From: Capitulum mitella
Taxonomy: Eukaryota > Arthropoda > Thecostraca > Pollicipedomorpha > Pollicipedidae
Direction: 5' to 3'
Assembly (NCBI GenBank): GCA_030062745.1
Contig: CP099840.1
Location: 31,127,006-31,191,005, forward strand
Length of the DNA stretch: 64,000 nt
Shown here: positions 60,080 to 64,000 of the stretch, piece by piece
Layout: each line of letters begins with the position of its first letter
Position numbering within the stretch: position 1 is the stretch's first letter
Notes under the pieces: generated by a model
What the model saw: the letters and a program-made list of their open reading frames with translations, nothing else
Databases searched by the model: none
Told to the model about the DNA's origin: nothing
Position numbers and translations under genes: made by a program

Positions 60080-61890
60080 GGATTCGCATGCGTTGTGGGA
60101 TTCGATTCCTAGGGTGGGTGGAATCGAAAAAAAAATTTCGAGATTCGAATAGATTCGAGTTTTTGCATCAAAATCTCGAAATTCCTATCTTCGTGTCATT
60201 CCCACTTTATTAGAACCGATTTCATTGGTTTCTGACTGTTCTCAACGCTTCTGCCAGTGGCACATTTTTCAAGCTCAGGTTCCACTGCGCACTTTTTTTT
60301 GTTTTGCGATTTTCCGCTTTCACGTTTTTACATCATGGTTTTTCACTTTACGCTTTTGCGTTTTTGCGCTTTTGCGTCGCGATTTTGCGTTGTTTCGTCT
60401 TCGCATGTTTTTAGTTTGTCATCGCCGACTTAGCGCAGTTGGGTCTGAAGTAAGTAATGTGAGTGGATTTACAGCAGGGGCGCAGCTAGGATTTTTTTTA
60501 AGGCGGAGAGGGGGCCCGGAGCTGAGCATGTACTGAAATCATACGGAAACCGCCTGCTGGGAAGACGATGTGCAACGATTTTCACAAAAAATGTGGGGCT
60601 TAAGGAGGTCTGGGCCCATCGGATTCCCCCTTTGGCTGCGCCGGTGATTTACAGTTCAGAAACGGAACAGAACTTTTTTAAGGTGGATCCAGTTTTTGGT
60701 CGTCCGCGCCTATTGCGCCTGCTGCTGCGGCGGCGGTTCCGACAGCGGGAACGGCAGCGGCAAGTGTTGTCTGTCTTTCATGCAAATGTTTCCCGGTAAA
60801 CACGCATGCAAGTGGGAGGTGTAAAAGTTCTTGAATACCCGCAAGTAGCCACCGGCACTGCAGTGATTCACATGCCTGTTAAGCTTACCTTGACCTTGCT
60901 CCTCTCCCAAGGCACTCTCCTCTCCATGTGCTCGTTCATCTCCCTCCATCTCCACCGAACGAGACAAGATAACTACAGTGCTAAACCCTGCACCCTAAAT
61001 TTGGAACTAGCCCTCCGTGCTCCCGTCCTCAAAATTCACTCAAAGTCGAGGTTGCTTAAAATTAATGCCGCACGGCTTCAAGTCCAGGGCGATGTGATCA
61101 GCGCAGTCAACACGATTGTGATGGAAAACCTCAACGAAGTTTACACGTCATTGGGGTTTTCGATTTTTCGTTTTTTTCTTCTCGAACTTCCGCCTTTCCA
61201 ATTCGTTTTTACGATTTACCGTTAAGAATTTGCGTTTTTCCATCGTGGTGTTGCGTAGTGGTGCCGGCCTCGTGTATTCCTATCGACCTCACATTTTCCA
61301 GTGGCGAAAAAGCGCAAAACCGAGACGAAAAATCGCAAAATCGAAACGGAAAATTGACAAGCAGCACAGCGGAACCTGGCTGTAACTCGGTCCAAAAAAT
61401 GGGGGGGGGGCATTGGTACCAGTCGGTGTAGGTGTCGGAATTTTGGATTTTGATGAGGTACGGGGAAAATATATGACAGCTGCGCATTGTACCGCGACCT
61501 TGGCACGGTACCGCGCCAACCAAAAGGTTACCGTTTAAGTCGCTACAAAGGCTGTCTTACTTTCGCTCCCACAGCAAACTAGCGAAACATAGTGTTGGCG
61601 GAGTAAAACCAGTAATCACAGTAGTTGGGTCCGGCAATAACTGATGCAATGTAAGAAAACGTATGGAAGGCGACTCAGTCGAATGTAACACTGACAGATG
61701 CGTGTTACATTTAGTTTATTGGAAGATATTTCCAGATCTTTATTTGCCAATTTAAACAATGGCCTTCAGCATTCGACTGTGGTTCTCAGGATTCGAATTC
61801 TGATTTTCAGGTTTTTAATCCTCATTCTCAGGATTCGAGGACTCTCAAGATTCGAATCTATTCGAATCTATTCGAATCCCGCGAATCCGA
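60080..61890. repeat. Repeat-derived block with GATTCGAAT clusters at both ends
   Basis: Left edge (about 60080-60185) has GGGATTCGATTCC and GATTCGAATAGATTCGAG. Right edge (about 61785-61890) has the inverse arrangement ATTCGAATCTATTCGAATCC. Inner T-rich words on the left (TTTTGCGATTTTCCG near 60300) recur inverted near 61320-61350. This looks like a degraded transposon or foldback element of about 1.8 kb. No transposase was recognised and no target duplication is clear. Confidence 0.45.
60475..60646. mobile_element. hAT-like MITE, 172 bp, in FREP intron 3
   Basis: Left end CAGGGGCGCAGCTAGG and right end CCTTTGGCTGCGCCGGTG are inverted repeats centred on GGCGCAGC. A perfect 8-bp duplication ATTTACAG flanks it (60467-60474 and 60647-60654). 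It is nested within a larger repeat-derived block. Confidence 0.88.
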
Positions 61891-62592
61891 ATGTTTATCT
61901 CTTCTGTGTAGATTCATGAGGTAGTACTCAAGTATCAGTTCCAATCGCGCACGTAGGTTATGTATTTTTTTGTTACCTTCTCGGGAAGGATGATTTTTAA
62001 AGTAAATGTCCCCAAATAAAGCATTCCATGTATGTTTTTTTTTTTACAAATATGTTGGGAAATCTTCCGCATAACACAGTGACAAGGCACACAATTTCCG
62101 TGGTTTTATGGCTGGCTGGAACTGAGTATTTGGTAACGGAGTATTTGGTTCTTGAAGACCTACCAGTTCGGACCAGAATGTACGAACTCTGGCATCTCTA
62201 ACTGTAAGCAGCGATGCTAGTCAAACGTTTGGTGAGTGACATAAGCCACACCAATTATCACTGGTTTAGAGGCTTTTTAAAATCCAGTTGGGTTCACCAG
62301 CGAACAATGATCGCAAATTGTGAAAAACGTTAAAACATGGCATTTTAAATTGAAATGGGCGGGATGTTCCGATAGTCCAAATTACAAACGAATAGCATAT
62401 TTGTTATCAGCATGGTCGAAAGCGTGGAATAATGTGCGGAAAGCTGCGAATTTCCGCAAAAGTGGCATCACGCCGCACCATGGAGTACATGGGGCTAAAT
62501 GACAACATTCAATGGTAAAAAGCCTGGAAGTAACGTGCGTACATGTCGAACTTTTGATTTGTCTGGACACTAAGAAATTTGTCTCTTCACAG

Positions 62593-62748
62593 GTCGTAAC
62601 GTTTTTTTCAACCAACCCATCCAGATGATGGTGGGCCTTACGGCATGGGACGACACTTACTACTTCAGCATATTCGACAATTCCTGGATGTTCGGCTACA
62701 ATCTTCCCTACACAACAAACGGCCTTACGTACACATTCGGGACTGCAG
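62593..62748 (+). CDS. FREP exon 4: fibrinogen-like domain, through GTAG motif
   Basis: Acceptor TCTTCACAG, donor CTGCAG|GTAAGC, phase 1 at both ends. It encodes NVFFNQPIQMMVGLTAWDD, YYFSIFDNSWMFGY and GLTYTFGTAG, aligning with N..H.LT.....L.V.L.D......A.Y..F.V....Y.L...G.SGTAG. A following exon should begin with two bases and encode D.L..HNG..F.T.D.DND. No such sequence was found between 62749 and 64000. Confidence 0.72.
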
Positions 62749-64000
62749 GTAAGCGAAAGATACTCTGGCGTCCACGTAATCGGAAGCTTGCACTCTTTTC
62801 CTTGTATGACGTGATGTCCGGAAAACTGTGTGCCACGTGAAGAGGCTCGATTAATAAACAGACAAGCAAACAAAATTTAGTACTGTTCATATTACGGTGG
62901 TGTTTCGATCTTCTGATAGTTGCTATGAATACATCCACATCACACTTAACATCATACATTACACTTACACATTCCTGCATCCGTTATTTCGGCCTTGATT
63001 TTCTCGCAGGTCAGATGCTGCATCTTTACCGATGACAACTGTTAGTTATCTTTGGAGGACCCGAATTTGACAGTGTATCCGACCCTCTTGCAAATCTCGG
63101 TGGGCTGTCGGCCTCAAGCCTGACCACTTTTTATACTGTCCATTGGTCTTAAAATCCTATCGCTCGGAGAGCCGGAGGACCTTGCAGAAACCCTCCATTT
63201 TAGCAATTTTGTTCGAGAACGCAAAAACCGACAGGATCATCGGCTGTGGACCCCCGCTGTCGTACCTCAACCGGCTAGGACCAGTTTCGCTTAAGAGCCT
63301 CCTGTATGTACAAGGCTCTGCAAATGGAAATCATCATATGCACGCACAACGCGCAACGCGTTCACAGTTCGGTTCAACGTACGACGCGTTGAACCGGACT
63401 GTGAAAAGGCACCTCCCTCAGTCCATGAGTTCTTTTAAGTGCGAGTGTGTGTTGAAATCGGTGTACTTCCTATATGTTGCCTTACTGCCGTTTTTATCTC
63501 TCGTTTTTATCCCTCTTTGTCTCTTTATCCGTTTACTGTATGGCGCGAAGCTAAGCAGCATCGTTTGGTTCTCGTGGATCGCCCCGTATATGTCAAATAA
63601 ATGAATCAATCAATCAAGAAAAATGTGAAACACTTGTATTGTGGGAGTTTAATCTGTTCCACAAAAACCATTTGTTTAGGGCGTAGGCTTCTTCAACGCG
63701 ACTTCACAAGCGTTCATGAATCCCTCAAGTTGATGAAATTTTGCCCTCTGTCTCAGCTAAGTGTCTCTCCAAATTGTGATGTAACTGCGCTGAACGACAG
63801 ACATTAATGAAAGGTTACACAGTGGAACATTAACCTGTTATAGAGAGATTATCAATATGCTCATGGCGCCTAAGTGCTTCAAGAGCAGTATATCAGGATC
63901 TGAGATGTTGCAGGATCTCGTTTTGGAGATTGCATTCCCTGGACTTCCTTGTCTCGTTCTGAGATAGTCGACGGAGGTGGCAGCAGTCCCTGATGTGGCA
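62749..64000. other. Downstream of FREP exon 4, no next exon recognised
   Basis: An acceptor TTCTCGCAG at 63001-63009 is phase-compatible, but the sequence after it stops within ten codons and lacks fibrinogen motifs. The possible LINE tail lies at 63440-63625. The remaining fibrinogen exons probably lie beyond the window. Confidence 0.4.
63440..63625 (+). repeat. Possible 3' end of a non-LTR retrotransposon
   Basis: A T-rich segment ends in CTCGTGGATCGCCCCGTATATG, then CAAATAAATGAATCAATCAA, a short tandem tail of the sort many invertebrate LINEs carry. The preceding frame (63143-63604) is open for 153 codons with a hydrophobic end, but no reverse transcriptase motif is seen. Confidence 0.3.

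Larger units (their letters stand above)
59529..62592 (+). other. FREP intron 3 (3.1 kb)
   Basis: Phase-1 intron. It contains a repeat-derived block (about 60080-61890) bounded by clusters of GATTCGAAT in opposite arrangement, with a 172-bp hAT-like MITE nested inside. T-rich segments with repeated TTTTGCG/TTTGCGATTTT words occur near 60300-60390. Their reverse complements occur near 61310-61360. Confidence 0.55.
56732..62748 (+). other. Secreted fibrinogen-related protein (FREP) gene, 3' part beyond window or unrecognised
   Basis: Four exons with consistent phases give about 176 residues: a signal peptide, a short Cys-containing segment, and the N-terminal half of a fibrinogen C-terminal domain. 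Diagnostic features are VPTFCNM..GRWDVMMRR (family: P.VYCDM..GGW.VIQRR), LFGDLKGEFYQG (family: GFGDLKGEFWLG) and YYFSIFD......LTYTFGTAG (family: AKYDSF....YRL.V.GYSGTAG). Invertebrate FREPs, ficolins and tachylectins are secreted lectin-like proteins that bind acetylated sugars and act in immunity; that role is inferred. The calcium and ligand-binding C-terminal subdomain was not found before 64000. Confidence 0.72.

Noticed and set aside
63010-63040. Phase-compatible acceptor as FREP exon 5
   Set aside because: Translation stops after about ten codons and lacks the fibrinogen HNG/DND motifs.

Overview
This is eukaryotic nuclear DNA. The genes are split by GT-AG introns with matching phases. 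Intergenic space is long, microsatellites (CT/GA and TA) are abundant, and there is a Tc1/mariner transposon plus several small hAT-like elements. The mix of very CpG-rich, CGGCCGG-type sequence with AT-rich blocks, and a fibrinogen-related protein gene, suggests an aquatic invertebrate. A crustacean such as a barnacle is my guess only. No rRNA, tRNA, CRISPR or prokaryotic feature was seen.

Region 1-33600 holds no protein gene I can support. It alternates between CpG-rich patches of a few hundred bases and ordinary intergenic DNA. The patches produce many long but meaningless open frames. Several embed short AT-rich transcription-factor-like motifs: homeodomain palindromes, POU octamers and CRE sites. 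Minisatellites lie at about 960, 6900, 15100, 23400 and 26870, and long CT or TA runs at about 1600, 5900, 13600, 26100 and 32940. Region 33709-35439 is a Tc1/mariner (DD34E) element inserted in a TA microsatellite. Its transposase lies on the minus strand, contains a 198-bp intron and has one frameshift. A 258-bp hAT-like MITE follows at 35626. Region 35900-41940 is AT-rich and gene-poor, with a TA-rich hairpin and a weak tRNA-like SINE candidate.

Region 42011-54903 (+) is a HAUS6/FAM29A-like gene (augmin subunit) modelled as ten coding exons. The first exon or exons are not identified. Exon 8 is low-complexity and ends in a 27-bp minisatellite. Its units repeatedly contain an in-frame consensus splice donor, and the last unit carries a nonsense codon just before a strong true-looking donor. 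Intron 7 (6.8 kb) carries a 299-bp hAT-like MITE with a perfect 8-bp target duplication and a 22-bp minisatellite.

Region 56732 to beyond 62748 (+) is the 5' part of a secreted fibrinogen-related protein gene, head-to-tail with HAUS6. Its signal peptide is split across exons 1 and 2. The fibrinogen-like domain is built from exons 2-4 and its C-terminal half is not found before the window ends. Two more hAT-like MITEs sit in its introns. The two genes show no functional link beyond adjacency.
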